Shown in pieces: positions 13,334 through 23,781 of a stretch of 64,000 nucleotides of DNA; within the stretch, counting starts at the first letter, position 1, and each line of letters opens with the position of its first letter. The DNA is from Paralvinella palmiformis (Eukaryota > Annelida > Polychaeta > Terebellida > Alvinellidae). The stretch is taken from NCBI GenBank assembly GCA_025642065.1, contig JAODUP010000325.1:410001-474000 (forward strand). Direction: 5' to 3'. The notes under the pieces were generated by a model. That model worked only from the letters and a program-made list of their open reading frames with translations. It was not told the origin of the DNA and ran no database searches. Position numbers and translations under genes: made by a program.

Positions 13334-14710
13334 ACCTTTACCGTTTTGGGACATAACAAGCCAAAAGGTAAACAAAAAGTATGTGTTGTATGTACAAATT
13401 GTCATGGATACATCTTAACAAATATACAAATTGTTGGACTGATAAGATTATGTTCTGTAAAATAAAGTCAGTAGACTGAACTGATTATAATTATGATACC
13501 AGATAATAAAAATAATAATAATAATTATTATTATTATGTAATAAATAAATATAGAATACATGATTTATGCATTGCTTAAATATTACATTGATCACCCCTC
13601 AAAATCTAATGTCTACATACTCTTAAAGGACTGACATAAAATCACAGATCCGTGCCAACGTCACTTTAACCAGAAACACAATACAGTGTCTAGCCAGCGC
13701 TGCTAAAAACCACGACAAAAATGGCTTCAGTCATTGAAACATTTGCCAACATTTCTGTTGCACGTGTCAGTCTTGGTCAATTTTTAAACTACTGTTGACA
13801 CAAGAGGATCTCTAAACTAAATGCTTCTTATCTGGTTAAGGAACTGACAAGTTACGGCTTAATGGTTGTGTGTTGGACAGCAGGGTCTTCATGTTTACTA
13901 CATAACGTGTATGAATCAATGCTAATGTATTCATAACAATGGAAAAATCTCAGATGAATGTAGGTGATATGTAAATAGGAATGAACACATTTCCTAGAAT
14001 CCACAGCCATTATGCATACACACGCACACATGTGAGAAATATAGAGAAAGGGTTAACAGTTAACATATCAGGTTATATTAATAGTTTGACTATTAGTGTG
14101 ATTCTAGTAGTATACATATAAAGTAGTACTAGTAATACTACTAGTATAGTGCAGATTGATGAAGTATACATACAGCATTATCATAGCCTCTGTAACTGGC
14201 CCTCAGCTCACTGGTAAAGGCATCCCACAGATGTACTGGAGCATCACGACTAGTACTGGCAAGACTAAAATAATAACAAGCTTCATTATAACAAGTGTAT
14301 GTGTGTGTGACTGTGTTTGAATGTATGTATGTATGCATGAGTGTGTGTGCATGTGCATGACTGTGTGTGTATGTGTGCATGCATGTGTGTGATGACACTG
14401 GCTCAGAGTACTAAAACCAATCACACACAGACACACACACACACACACACACACATGCATATATGTGTGTGTGTGTGTGTGCACGCTTGCACATATTTGC
14501 ATGTGTATTCATGCATTTACATGTCAAAACATTAATGGATATATCATGTAATTATTATAAATGAATCTGAATAATGCTCTTTGTGTGTGTGTGTGCATGA
14601 TTGTATGTAAGTATGTGTGTATATGCATGGGTGTGATGGCAATGGCTCAGGGTACACACACACACACACATATGCGCGTGTGAGTGTACTATAATTTTAC
14701 TAAATCATGT

Positions 14711-14748
<38 letters not shown>

Positions 14749-17700
14749 ATATATATATATATATATATAATACATTACTGATATAATTATTGTTATCCCT
14801 TTATACAGCCACAATAACAATCTTCTAGTAGTTTATACCATTTGTATAAACTATAAATGGATTTGTCACTGCAAAAATGCATTTGTGTATTTAGCTGTGA
14901 GCAGAGGTTTCCCAATAATAGCTAATTACATTATGATTATTTAGGAAAACTGTCAAATCGTTACACATCATTTGCAGTCTTAAAAGAAAAAGAAATGGCA
15001 TCTGATGATAACCAATCATGGAGATCACAAGGATAACGTCTTCAGTTTATGTTTCTAACATCTAAATTTCGCGATTGAAAACTCAGCCCGAATGAGCACA
15101 CACTTAAAGTAATCATGTTAAACATATGAGGATTAGCTATTAGTTGGAAGTAAATCAAACTGATTACTCGAGATTAAACATATATTTGTTAATTGTCTAG
15201 AGATAATCCCATTAAAGGTTTGGAAGTTAATTATTTTAATATATTTGTAGCTTTGGGTTATTCTTTCAACAATAGCAGTATGGTGGCTATGAGTGTATGG
15301 CTTAAAAGTCTGTAGGAGGTAACATTCCAGCATCTTAATTTTCATTGTATGGTCAGCGTGTATGTAGGTTTGGTGTTAAAAAATATTCAAACCCAAAAGG
15401 AAACTGGGGGACGTACGGCTGAATGCAGCTTCTCAGTAACTTACATGTGTGTGTGTGAATGTTTTTATAAAATTTCAAAAGCTTCTAATCTGGATCCTAC
15501 TGGATTATAGTGGTATAGGTTTTAGTAATCTGAGCCAGTGTTATCACACACATACACACACACAAACAAACAAACACATACAACAAACACACACAAACAC
15601 ACACAAACACAGAGAGAGAGATTACTGGTATTATCAAAACAGCATTAAAAAAAAGCTCATTACTTTACCAACAAGTCTGTGGATCAGCTGATGACATATG
15701 AGGGAACCAGCAATAATCATAAATCAGTTCAGCTTCGGACATTCTCAGAACAGGCTCCTGAAACAAGACACAGACATCCCGAATTAGAAAACCAGAGTAC
15801 TGAGAATATAACGTCTAGTAATTTGACATGAATATAGATCTACTAGATTTCGATGAAAATTCATACATCACACCTGATACAGAAATGTAGCTATTAAAAA
15901 AAACTTTTTCTGTTTCATTGGTATCTATCTATCCATTGTTTTCATCTTGGGGCTAGCCAATGAAGAATTGTTTGGTAGGCATCTGACTTACAGCCGTCAC
16001 AGAATAGTTACATTATGATATTAGATGAGAATATTGTCCATTATTGAAAAGACTGATCCAGCAGTGATGAATTTGTTACATTATGATATCCAGGTTCACA
16101 TTAAGGCAAGAGTACCAGTTGAACTGTGATTGGTTGCAATTTTATCCAGTTTTATCCTGTGTGGCATTAAAATGAACTGGCAAACTGGTTTAGAATTGAG
16201 TTTACTAATCTCGGCCCTAGTCAGATGTGGAACATATGACCGGGGGACAACTGCCTGAGGAAACATCCAACAAATACAGTAACGAGTGAGGTTTGAACTC
16301 GGAACCATTCCACCATGGAATAGCCAGAGATTTTTAATGGTAATTAAGGGGCTAACTACACAGTCCCTGTTCATTTGTTTAATTGTCCCATACAACATAG
16401 AACTAAATTTGTACAGAGTCCATGTTTATAAACATCAAATTCACCACAAAACTATTGAAATGAATGTGCTATTTTCTCTTTATTAATCACTGTTTATTAT
16501 CATTCCATCTTTCATATCCGATTTTGAGACATCCTGTTTATATTTGTATGCAAATTAAGATTTATTTTGGTTTCATCGGAGATTTCATACGTGAAAGTGG
16601 GAATTCCTGTAAATATACCGTTATTTATTATATATAAGTTATACCGAGAAACAAACTTCCTATCCTACAATTTAGACATATTATATGATTAATAACACAC
16701 ACACACACTCTCTCTCTCTCTCTCTCTGTGTGTGTGAGAGAGAGACTGTGTGTATATGTCTGCTCATGTGCATGCACAAACTAAAAGACAATATTTACAA
16801 TATATGGCAGGTCAGTGTGTTTTCCAGTATAGAGACATTCTGGTAAGTTAAACAATTTCAGTGTGTTATCATCACTGTTAGTCAACAGACAAGTACCATC
16901 AGGTGACCTGAAAATAAATACAATAATAGAATATACAGAGGTCACGTTCTACTTCTAATACAGGTCGGTATGGACTCTTAGAAGAAACCGACCTATGAAC
17001 TCTTTTAATCTGACATCTCTTATAAAATTGTATACTGTTGTTTACTACAAGCAGACATAGATCGTACTTACCATCTGCAGCCTTTCAGAAAATTAGACGA
17101 GTTGTTTCCGAACTCTGTCCATGATCCTGTTATAAATGCTGGTGACTTACTCCAGTCATAGGCGACTCTGAATAATAATGATAGAATGTAGCCAATTACA
17201 CTACTGGGCACGAAAAGTCGTTTGAATGGATCTTCGTGCTAGTGCCATACACCATTATTTCTAAAACAGACTTTATTTAATAGCTATGATATGTGACAAG
17301 AAGCAACAGTGCTCTGATAGTTAATACCTACTCCGAGTAGTTTATATTCCAAGTAGGTTTGTCATGGAAGAAATATTTCTGAATTGAAAAATTAAATGGT
17401 AAATTAATTTAGGGATTTAATATTTTTGTAGGAAACTTCAATTCCAATTTGAATTCAAACTTTATCAATTCCAATTCCATATTTTTAAATAATCAATTAC
17501 AATTCCAGAATGTGAATCGACCATCAACTCCAATTCCAGGATTGAATTGACCCCATGTCTGAGACTGGATACTTTAGACACAGAAACATTGTCAAAATAT
17601 TACAGCATCCTATTTACTGACAAGTAAATACTCTATAGTATGAAGTCATAATTAAATATAATATAAATAATAATAATACACTGACCCCCAAAGGAAGGGG

Positions 17701-18681
17701 AAAGTTTTCACATATATTCATAAAAAACATTAATGATATTAAAAATATTATGTGTATTTATTTACACAAACTGTGGGTGTATTAGTCAAACAAAGAAAAT
17801 TGTTTATAATCTAGATCAATCACTCACTGTGTGGTAGAGGTCTCTTCTGTGGCTTCTCTATCACAGTTCTCTGTTGTGTATACACAAGAACCATCACTCC
17901 CTTCCTTCACTTGAACCTGTACCTCAGCGAATGTTTTTTGCAATGAACTGCTTTGATGTTGGGTATCTTCTGCCGTTGTAGCTGCTGTTTGCACAGTTGC
18001 TCTATCACATTGTTCAAGTCTGATGTCTGATGTTGATACAGCCGTTGCTTCAACTGACTGCATCACATATCCCAATGATGTATCGGTAAGTTCTCGTCCA
18101 TATTTACCAGATGAAGCACCCTTTTCTATAAATGTGCTACTTAATTCTTGAACTCTGCGACACACATCTTGTCTAACCTTAATTCTTTTTGAAGCTGGCT
18201 CAAAATCTTTAGTATCCAGAAGAGAACAGTCTGCCACTTGATCGGTGACATTCATTTTTGGACAACTCAACTGATCACTGTCAATACTAACAATGGCATT
18301 ATCACAAACACTTGGCTCCACAACGGTTCTATCAGGATTTGTAACATCTGAAAAAACTATGAGACGAGTTTGATTTTGTGAATCGCCGGCACGTTGAGAC
18401 TGTACGCCATCGGATCTAGTTGGCATATATGGTCCAATAAATTTGCCTTTTACAACATCGTTCTGTGAAAGAGTCGCAGCATCTAGTGTACAAGGATTGC
18501 TTATGTATTCACATTTGCTGGGAATGCTACTAGTGGTCTTGGTCTGCATTACAGTTGCTGAAGAAGATTGTTCGGGCTGCTGAATGACACCACTCTCAGA
18601 TAGGATTCCTTTTCTGGCCTCATCTTCAGTTGTGCTGCTTGGTGTCCCAGAGGTTTGATTACATGTCTCCATTTTTTCCAT
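6862..18681 (-). CDS. WRAP53: WRAP53/TCAB1, telomerase Cajal body protein 1 (10 coding exons, complete)
   Basis: WD40 scaffold that in animals binds the CAB box of scaRNAs and telomerase RNA and delivers them to Cajal bodies. Coding exons (minus strand): 18681-17828, 17167-17072, 16907-16799, 15757-15669, 14264-14174, 11951-11819, 11539-11450, 10774-10656, 9825-9569, 7009-6862. They sum to 1,986 nt (661 aa plus TGA); every junction is GT-AG and phase-consistent. Residues 1-284 are low-complexity, rich in S, T, E and Q. The WD40 propeller covers about 300-625. Family hallmarks seen include [53 protein letters not shown] and TTNQRIYFD followed by [17 protein letters not shown]. An acidic tail ends IKLWWIGK. 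The family is usually about 550 aa; the excess lies in the N-terminal region. No TP53 lies next to it, unlike in mammals. Confidence 0.95.
7090..7262 (-). mobile_element. SINE family C-like copy with (ACTC)n tail, in WRAP53 intron 9
   Basis: The minus strand reads GTGCTCCAGTATTATAGTGG (A box) through ATCCCAGATGTGCCCAGCCC to a CACTCACTCACT tail at 7096-7136. The B box is degraded. A C-run of 10 lies at 7189-7198. Confidence 0.55.
7282..7324. repeat. (ATC)n and (AT)n microsatellite
   Basis: About 7 ATC units followed by 8 AT units. Confidence 0.85.
7325..9568 (-). other. WRAP53 intron 9, remainder
   Basis: No exon or clear repeat. 8214-8227 and 8269-8282 form a short hairpin (GGCCATTAAGCCGA against TCGGCTTAATGGC). 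A degenerate inverted match to that arm near 8757-8785 (CTCGGTTATTGCCGCATTA) hints at a decayed TIR element about 0.58 kb long. Confidence 0.4.
9569..9825 (-). CDS. WRAP53: WRAP53 coding exon 9
   Basis: The longest WD exon. Begins [20 protein letters not shown], continues [20 protein letters not shown] and [13 protein letters not shown], and ends [10 protein letters not shown]. This exon alone identifies the family. Confidence 0.96.
9826..10655 (-). other. WRAP53 intron 8
   Basis: AT-rich DNA with no recognisable repeat apart from a small direct duplication CAGACATACCA near 10371-10390. Confidence 0.6.
10656..10774 (-). CDS. WRAP53: WRAP53 coding exon 8
   Basis: Encodes [20 protein letters not shown] then [19 protein letters not shown], the GG.TH...S.DG...SG.RKD blade; the D is supplied by exon 9. 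Ends in phase 0. Confidence 0.94.
11120..11345 (+). mobile_element. LINE reverse-transcriptase 3' fragment in WRAP53 intron 7
   Basis: The plus strand encodes [16 protein letters not shown] followed by a stop and frameshifts, then NCEAR. This is the AFV.SC.DYCNSLL..Q..AAR segment near the end of L2/CR1-type LINE polyproteins, also present at 53895. It is opposite in strand to WRAP53. Confidence 0.75.
11450..11539 (-). CDS. WRAP53: WRAP53 coding exon 7
   Basis: Encodes [20 protein letters not shown] then YALGSYARS. The GIISCIA motif and the GSY..S strand are typical of the fourth blade. Donor GTGAG. Confidence 0.93.
11819..11951 (-). CDS. WRAP53: WRAP53 coding exon 6
   Basis: Encodes [20 protein letters not shown] then [18 protein letters not shown], including the RPGRDC motif. 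Of two overlapping donors (GTGTGT at 11818 and GTGTAC two bases later), only the first keeps the frame into exon 7. Confidence 0.93.
12132..12315 (-). mobile_element. SINE family A, copy 3, with exact 12-bp target duplication, in WRAP53 intron 5
   Basis: Full copy. Minus strand: GGGTGCCTCTGTGGTCTAGC, B box TTCGAATATCGG, and the tail ending CATCATCA. GACAAATTGTGA flanks it at 12120-12131 and 12316-12327. It lies in the same orientation as the host gene. Confidence 0.93.
12328..14173 (-). other. WRAP53 intron 5, remainder
   Basis: 12701-12750 is a short internally deleted SINE A remnant (tail plus part of the promoter half). A (CA)n run is at 13300-13330 and AAT-rich DNA at 13506-13545. Nothing else is recognised. 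Confidence 0.6.
13300..13330. repeat. (CA)n microsatellite
   Basis: About 15 CA units in WRAP53 intron 5. Confidence 0.95.
14174..14264 (-). CDS. WRAP53: WRAP53 coding exon 5
   Basis: Encodes [20 protein letters not shown] then [10 protein letters not shown], a complete WD strand with the [14 protein letters not shown] signature. The acceptor lies close to a TG/CA-rich microsatellite block (14280-14500). Confidence 0.94.
14280..14500. repeat. TG/CA-rich microsatellite block
   Basis: Imperfect TG, CATG and CA runs, starting within 20 bp of the acceptor of WRAP53 exon 5. Low-complexity frames on both strands are by-products. Confidence 0.9.
14715..14769. repeat. (CT)n then (TA)n compound microsatellite
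   Basis: About 15 CT units directly followed by 12 TA units. Confidence 0.95.
14770..15668 (-). other. WRAP53 intron 4, distal part
   Basis: AT-rich, CA-rich between 15540 and 15612. A small hairpin AGTTTATACCATTTGTATAAACT lies at about 14829-14852. No gene seen. Confidence 0.5.
15669..15757 (-). CDS. WRAP53: WRAP53 coding exon 4
   Basis: Encodes [20 protein letters not shown] then MSSADPQTC, the blade-2 IYDYCW region typical of the family. Acceptor TTTCAG, donor GTAAAG. Confidence 0.93.
16096..16345 (-). mobile_element. SINE family C, minus copy in WRAP53 intron 3
   Basis: The minus strand reads CTGGCTATTCCATGGTGGAA, then a GAGTTCAAACCTC B-box remnant (about 16289-16301), GTTTCCTCAGGCAGTTGTCC, CATATGTTCCACATCTGACT and GGGCCGAGATTAGTAAACTC. 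Block order matches 59053-59215. Confidence 0.6.
16694..16748. repeat. (AC)n (CT)n (GT)n (GA)n compound microsatellite
   Basis: Four short dinucleotide runs back to back, forming a near-palindrome ACACTCTC...GAGAGAGACTGTGTGT. Confidence 0.85.
16799..16907 (-). CDS. WRAP53: WRAP53 coding exon 3
   Basis: Encodes [20 protein letters not shown], a WD repeat strand set, then [16 protein letters not shown]. Ends in phase 0 at a GTAAAT donor. Confidence 0.92.
17072..17167 (-). CDS. WRAP53: WRAP53 coding exon 2
   Basis: Encodes [11 protein letters not shown] to NFLKGCRW, the family-specific lead-in to the first WD blade. Acceptor TTCAG, donor GTAAGT. The Trp codon TG|G is split across the next intron. 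Confidence 0.93.
17330..17565 (+). repeat. Dispersed repeat, copy 1 of 2 (other at 33290)
   Basis: About 230 bp, roughly 80-85% alike by eye to 33290-33525 in the same orientation. It starts ATACCTACTC.GAGTAGTTTA and ends in a run of AATTCCAATTCC-type motifs. It lies in WRAP53 intron 1. Confidence 0.8.
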
Positions 18682-18688
18682 TAGTAAT
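17828..18688 (-). CDS. WRAP53: WRAP53 coding exon 1 (residues 1-284)
   Basis: Starts [12 protein letters not shown]. The ATG at 18681-18679 is followed three codons later by a second ATG (18672) with better context (A at -3, G at +4), so either may be used. On the minus strand a run of T and AG lies at 18690-18689, just before the start, so a 5' non-coding exon probably exists upstream and this exon begins at 18688. The region is disordered, rich in S/T/Q/E, with a basic patch [13 protein letters not shown]. Donor GTGAGT at 17827. Confidence 0.88.
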
Positions 18689-18689
18689 C

Positions 18690-19654
18690 TAAAAAAAATA
18701 TACAAGCTAACATTAGTGAGCCTTAATACCAAACCATTTTTACCCAATGTTCATTTTTTTCAATTGCTACACCCAAATTATAGGATGAATTAACTACATT
18801 TGACACGAGAGATCTGCTAATAGTATGCTATCGCGTTTACTCCAGCTGTAAAACTTGATTATTTTTAGGTGATGCGCATTAAATATTTCATACTCAATTT
18901 AATTAAAAGGATGAAATGGAAAAAAGAAATCAGCTAAGTTTTGAAAGTAATTGCCACCAGTTTTAACAATAGAGTGCCCTGAGCATAGTTCAGCTATACA
19001 CTGAGTACAAAAAGGTCATTCAAGTGTCCCTTCATTTTAAATGGCAATTCTAAACTTTGTACCTTCAGATGATACAGGCAACATGGAAGATGACCTATTG
19101 AAGGATTGTATTATTATGGACTTCCAAAAAACGTTAATATGACATCGAATTAAATCATTGCTCTATTTTAGGCCACCAATGTCATGTGCTAACTTAAAGT
19201 TTCTGTTATTATAAAAAATACCACCAGTTACTTGCACACTCCATATACTTAAATCAAACAGCAGTTAAAATAGTCAACAAATCATCTTACAACTGCACAA
19301 AAATAACCTTTCTACTTCAATTAGGAAATGTTGTAATTAGTGTAGTTTTAATATTCCAGTAGCTTAATGTTGTTAAGCAATTTTATCTTGTTGACTGAAA
19401 ATGTACAGATATTTATTATACATCTTATAAAGCATATTAATTTTCACATATATCTTACAAAGCAGGGTTGGCAGGTTTTGGGGGTTTCAATAATGAAACT
19501 TGTAAAAATTCGCAACTTCTGTTCTGTTTGTCTTAATAGCTTATTTATGCATAAAAATAATCAGGATTGAAACCTACATGATCCGATGCATTTATAGTAA
19601 TTAATTGAAATAAAATAAATTTCAGTTGTAATACTAAAAATGCTACACAGTCAC
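18690..19654. other. Region upstream of WRAP53 exon 1
   Basis: AT-rich with no recognisable exon, repeat or TATA-type promoter. The acceptor before exon 1 means part of this is probably a 5' intron. Confidence 0.45.
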
Positions 19655-19805
19655 AATCTAGAGAGCGCCCATGTGATGTCACAGCATTTCAGTTTTCTCC
19701 TTCTCGCCTTTGAATCTGGCTTCCAGTGCAGTTGTAATGACGGACCTCAAGTAATTTGGTTTATTTCCCTATATCTATGATATCAGGTATATTTCATGAT
19801 TCACT
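19655..19805 (-). mobile_element. Partial copy of the TTAA-flanked element at 52828
   Basis: The minus strand from CTATATCTATGATATC back to CTCTCTAG matches 52905-53047 closely (shared blocks include GAGAAAACTGAAATGCT, GGCGCTCTCTAGA and ATATACCTGATATCATAGAT). The ends of the element are not present here. Confidence 0.75.
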
Positions 19806-19914
19806 ATTCTCACTATTTCATCGCCTCTCATTGGTTGTCATTGTGGAATTCCAGGGATCCTCATTAATGATGTAGTAAAAAAACTCTGATTGTAGCTCCA
19901 AGTTCGAATGTTTT

Positions 19915-20820
19915 CATCATATAAAATTTGATCGGATTGTATAACAACCTAAACATGTTGAACTGACGCTGCAGGAATTTACAAGATTTGGCACTGAAGG
20001 ACCTCTGGGTTTTTCCCATTGCGCAGCATGGATAGTTTCGCATTAAAAACAAAAATTATACCATTAAATAGAAAACATTCTCAGCTTTATCACAATGGTG
20101 GTTTCCCTTTTCTAGCTCAATTATTAATAGATTTATTAATAGATTTTATTCTCAAGTACATCTTAAATGTTCATAATGTGCACTAAATATAGTCAAATTT
20201 AATATCTATGTATATTATTATGCATATATCATACATAAAATAGGATGGATAGGCTAAATTAGACATAAATTTGATCGGATTGTATAACAACCTAAACATG
20301 TTGAACTGACACTGCGGGAATTTATGAGATTTGGCACTGGAGGACCTCTGGGTTTTTCCCATTGCGCAGCATGGATAGTTTCGCATTAAAAACAAAAATT
20401 ATACCATTAAAATAGAAAACATTCTCAGCTTTATCACAATGGTGCTTTCCCTTTTCTAGCTCAATTATTAATAGATTTATTAATAGATTTTATTCTCAAG
20501 TACATCTTAAATGTTCATAATGTGCACTAAATATAGTCAAATTTAATATCTATGTATATTATTATGCATATATCATACATAAAATAGGATGGATAGGCTA
20601 AATTAGACATAAATTTGATCGGATTGTATAACAACCTAAACATGTTGAACTGACACTGCGGGAATTTATGAGATTTGGCACTGGAGGACCTCTGGGTTTT
20701 TCCCATTGTGCAGCATGGATATTTCGCATTAAAAACAAAAATATACCATTAAAATAGAAAACATTCTCAGCTTTATCACAATGGTGCTTTCCCTTTTCTA
20801 GCTCAATTATTAATAGATGT
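19915..20820. repeat. 344-bp tandem repeat, about 2.6 copies
   Basis: The landmark GATCGGATTGTATAACAACC recurs at 19930, 20273 and 20617 (spacing 343 and 344). Copies 2 and 3 are nearly identical; copy 1 differs more. Part of the unit is open on the minus strand (CCAMGKTQRS.SAKS) in copies 1 and 2, but no family is recognised. Confidence 0.93.
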
Positions 20821-21736
20821 ATTATTGCGGTTTAGATTTAAAAGTGATCGCAGGCTAGGTGAGTTTTGTATTTTCATAGAGAAACCAGCATACTTAGAAA
20901 GAGTGGAATATTGGCAACAACATGGCTACCTTCATTTGTTAATAGATATTGCCAAGCCCGTGCGTAAAGAGGGTAAACAGACCCCCTATCGCGGACCATT
21001 TTGTCCAAAAATTCGTTTGCGCTTCGTTTCTGGCACGTTTAACCCGCGTTTTTGACGTAACGTCATTTAACAATTATATCCCCAATTTCAAAACAAATTA
21101 GAGGATAGAGCTATGTTTATTTGTTTAATTTATAGTTATTACGTGAAATATTAAGGCAACCACAAGCAAAACAAAAACGACTTTCATTTCACGCGTCATT
21201 TTCCTTACGCCCATTTAAAAGGCAAAAAGCACTTGTCAAATAATATTCATGACATAACGACGTCCCTATTGGCAGGTTTATAGAAAAAGATAACTGTATG
21301 ATGTTTCAATAAACAAAAGTAAATAAACAGATATTAATGATTTATATATTTTTAATTTGTAAGAAACTACTTACTAGATCTATGGTCTATGCTGGAAAGA
21401 CACCGAGGTCCGAACTAAGCAAGAAAGAATATGCACCTCTATTATCGCTCGCTAACGTTTATGTAATGTTATTTAATAAAATATATATTCATATGTGTGC
21501 TATGGCATTCCAATACGTACGTGATGTCTGATGTACGAGATGTAAGGAACACCCAAATAATGATAGCAAAGAAGCTCACTGTAAAGAAATCGAAACTTCA
21601 AAACCACATTTTAATGAAACCGTTTCGGCATTCAGACATATTGTTCCAAAAAGGTGCGAGTTCGGTTGATAAAATATTGAGTTCATTGTTGTGGAGTTTG
21701 AGTTCAGCATCCATGTACTTGGACTTGTTTCATGAT
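20821..21736. other. Intergenic stretch around the CpG patch
   Basis: An open frame at 20825-21055 (plus) lacks family features. No repeat is recognised apart from the CpG-dense patch listed separately. Confidence 0.45.
20935..21066. promoter_or_regulatory. CpG-dense patch with a palindromic CRE-like site
   Basis: About a dozen CpG dinucleotides fall within 130 bp in otherwise CpG-poor DNA, ending in TGACGTAACGTCA (21053-21065), two CRE half-sites facing each other. It lies 2.3 kb upstream of the WRAP53 start, where the acceptor at 18689 implies a non-coding first exon. A promoter role is inference. Confidence 0.28.
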
Positions 21737-21803
21737 TTGATGATGGCGATTGATATTTTACGGCCACGTTTGTGCACGTGGTAAGCTAAATGGGCCGAGC
21801 GAC
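21737..21803 (-). mobile_element. 5'-truncated SINE family A copy with target duplication
   Basis: Only 67 bp of the 3' tail region is present (CGGCCC..TTTAGCTTACC to TCAATCGCCATCATC on the minus strand). TGTTTCATGAT at 21726-21736 and 21804-21814 are exact flanking duplications. Confidence 0.9.
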
Positions 21804-21884
21804 TGTTTCATGATCTGTAAACGCAAAACAGGAATAAGAACTGAATATATAGACATCAAACAAAGACTAAAATAGTGTATATAT

Positions 21885-21923
21885 ATTAACAATATATATA
21901 TATATACACTATCTCCATATATG

Positions 21924-21955
<32 letters not shown>

Positions 21956-21990
21956 CGTGCGTGTGTGTGTGTCTGCGCGCGTGTGTGTAC
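21885..21990. repeat. (TA)n and (GT)n compound microsatellite
   Basis: TA runs at 21891-21906 and 21925-21941, then GT/GC runs to about 21988. Confidence 0.9.
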
Positions 21991-22358
21991 GGTAATGACA
22001 CAAGTAAAACAGCACAAATAGGTAATACTGGCATAAGTAAAAAAGGATAAAAGTGGAAGAATAAGAAAAATGGTACAACTAAAATAAAGATTAAATTTTT
22101 AGTCGCTCAATTAATATCAGCATAATGTCTTAATTTAATATTGTGCAGACATAACTGATACCTTGAGGCTTGATACCTTGATACCAGATCTACGGAGGAG
22201 TGATGACACAGCCTGTTAAAAACTGCGGTCAAGTTTTGTTTTCTATGTAAGAGATTTCTTAATAAACGAATCACGGCAGATTGTAACGCTCCCTGATCCA
22301 ATGGTTTTTTTTTACCAATCGGGACTTGAACGTATTTAATGTTGGACTGTCTACTACG

Positions 22359-22552
22359 GAGCATCCCTGCTCTAGCGGTAGCGTGTTGGATCACGGATCA
22401 CTACCGCCGGTGTTCGAATCTCGGCGTGGGCATATCTGAAGGTTAATTGTTTCATCTTTGACTTCGATTCATTACCATAGGAGGTCCCTCGACCCATTTA
22501 GCCTACCTTGTGCACAAAAGTGGCCGTAAAACATCAATCATCATCATTATCA
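22359..22552 (+). mobile_element. SINE family A, full plus-strand copy with target duplication
   Basis: A box TCTAGCGGTAGCGTGTTGG, B box GTTCGAATCTCGG (22412-22424), GGGCATATCTGAAG, then TGGCCGTAAAACATCAATCA and an ATC-rich tail. TCTACTACG flanks it at 22350-22358 and 22553-22561. Confidence 0.93.
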
Positions 22553-22733
22553 TCTACTACGTGCGCTGGTAAATGTAATGTTGGATGCACCGGCGTTGTG
22601 ATATATAATAATAATAATAATAATATACACAATTTATATAGCGTATGGAAGTGTGTCTCCATAACACAGTCTTGAATATGAACTTATTTTATCGCTACAA
22701 GTATATCTGTACTCGTAGTACAGTGCTCGTGTA

Positions 22734-22735
<2 letters not shown>

Positions 22736-22764
<29 letters not shown>
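22736..22764. repeat. (TA)n microsatellite
   Basis: About 14 TA units. Confidence 0.9.
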
Positions 22765-22766
<2 letters not shown>

Positions 22767-23375
22767 ACTAGGGATAAGCGTACACTATTATATAAACACA
22801 AATATATCATTACAGTAACCCGTTCCAATCGTTTGTCACTCTGACTGAATGCATTTTGCCTCAAACTTGATCTTGTTTCCACTGGCAACGAGACAGAAAA
22901 CGAAACTCAAAGTCAACGTGTACGACAAGTTTCAACAGTAATGGCCCGTTACCCAATTCAAAAGATTAATCATTGCATCCAAAACTGGTTTTAAGTATTC
23001 TCATTGTACTGTATGTGCTCGTGATGTATAAGTAGCTACACCCGGCGTCTATATGATGTGAATATGTACCTGGCTACCGTACTACCCAAAACAAATGAGG
23101 CCAAGGCAAACGTATATCAATAACGTCGTTCTACGCTGTGAAACCGCACTCGTCCTCCGCTATCACAAAGGCAGAGGTACTCTACACAGTTTGTGGTATA
23201 TTTTGAGTATACCCTCTCGGCGTCTGTAGCCGACCACTTCACCGACTTAGTGAAAGTAATGTTTCCAGACAGCTTTTATTGCTGTGCTTTTCCCCTATGA
23301 CGACATATTGATAAATGACTTAATTGGTTGTGCTGGAATAACCCAACCAAATGAGATGAACTAGCGTATACCCCA
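22765..23375. other. Intergenic stretch leading into the hAT fossil
   Basis: No confident feature. A short plus-strand string FTDLVKVMFPDSF near 23240-23285, in another frame, may be an earlier part of the transposase that follows. Confidence 0.3.
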
Positions 23376-23781
23376 AATGTTCGTCTGGCTGAACCCTTTG
23401 CTCCTCTTGTTAGCCAAGAAGTCATCAAAGAAGAATTTGAAGACTACCAGCTTATGGCGGGCACTGAGATCGACGTGGAAGAAGGTGGTGTACTGAAATA
23501 TGTTGACCGTAAGTACTGGGGTGCAATTATGAAGAAACATACTGCAATGGGATAGATGCGGTTCCCTGCACTTAGAACAAGTAATGGTCGCTGTTCTCAT
23601 GCTGAATGTGAGAGAGCCTTTTCCGTTATCCGGAAAGTGCATACAGAGTGTCGTCAATCGGTCACAGCATCTTTAGAGTGCAAGCTCAACAACAACAGGT
23701 CACACTATGAGTTTAATGTACCGGAGGAGATGGTGGTTCTAATAAAACGTGGAACACACGAGTACAACATGCAGCATCAGT
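23376..23781 (+). pseudogene. hAT transposase C-terminal fragment
   Basis: One frame runs from NVRLAEPFAPLVSQEVIKEE through AECERAFSVIRKVHTECRQS to a stop near 23781. It is broken only by a TAG at 23553-23555. The AECERAFS.IRK..TE.R motif is the C-terminal dimerisation segment of a hAT-type transposase, where helices pair two subunits. The N-terminal DNA-binding and DDE parts are missing, so it cannot be active alone. Confidence 0.75.

Noticed and set aside
14141..14535. Cys/Val- and His/Thr-rich frames across TG/CA repeats
   Set aside because: Translations of dinucleotide repeats on both strands; only the WRAP53 exon 5 part is real.
20825..21055. Possible small gene (frame starting MRFRFKSDRRLGEF)
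   Set aside because: No family motif, no splice or polyadenylation context; kept only as a note in the intergenic entry.
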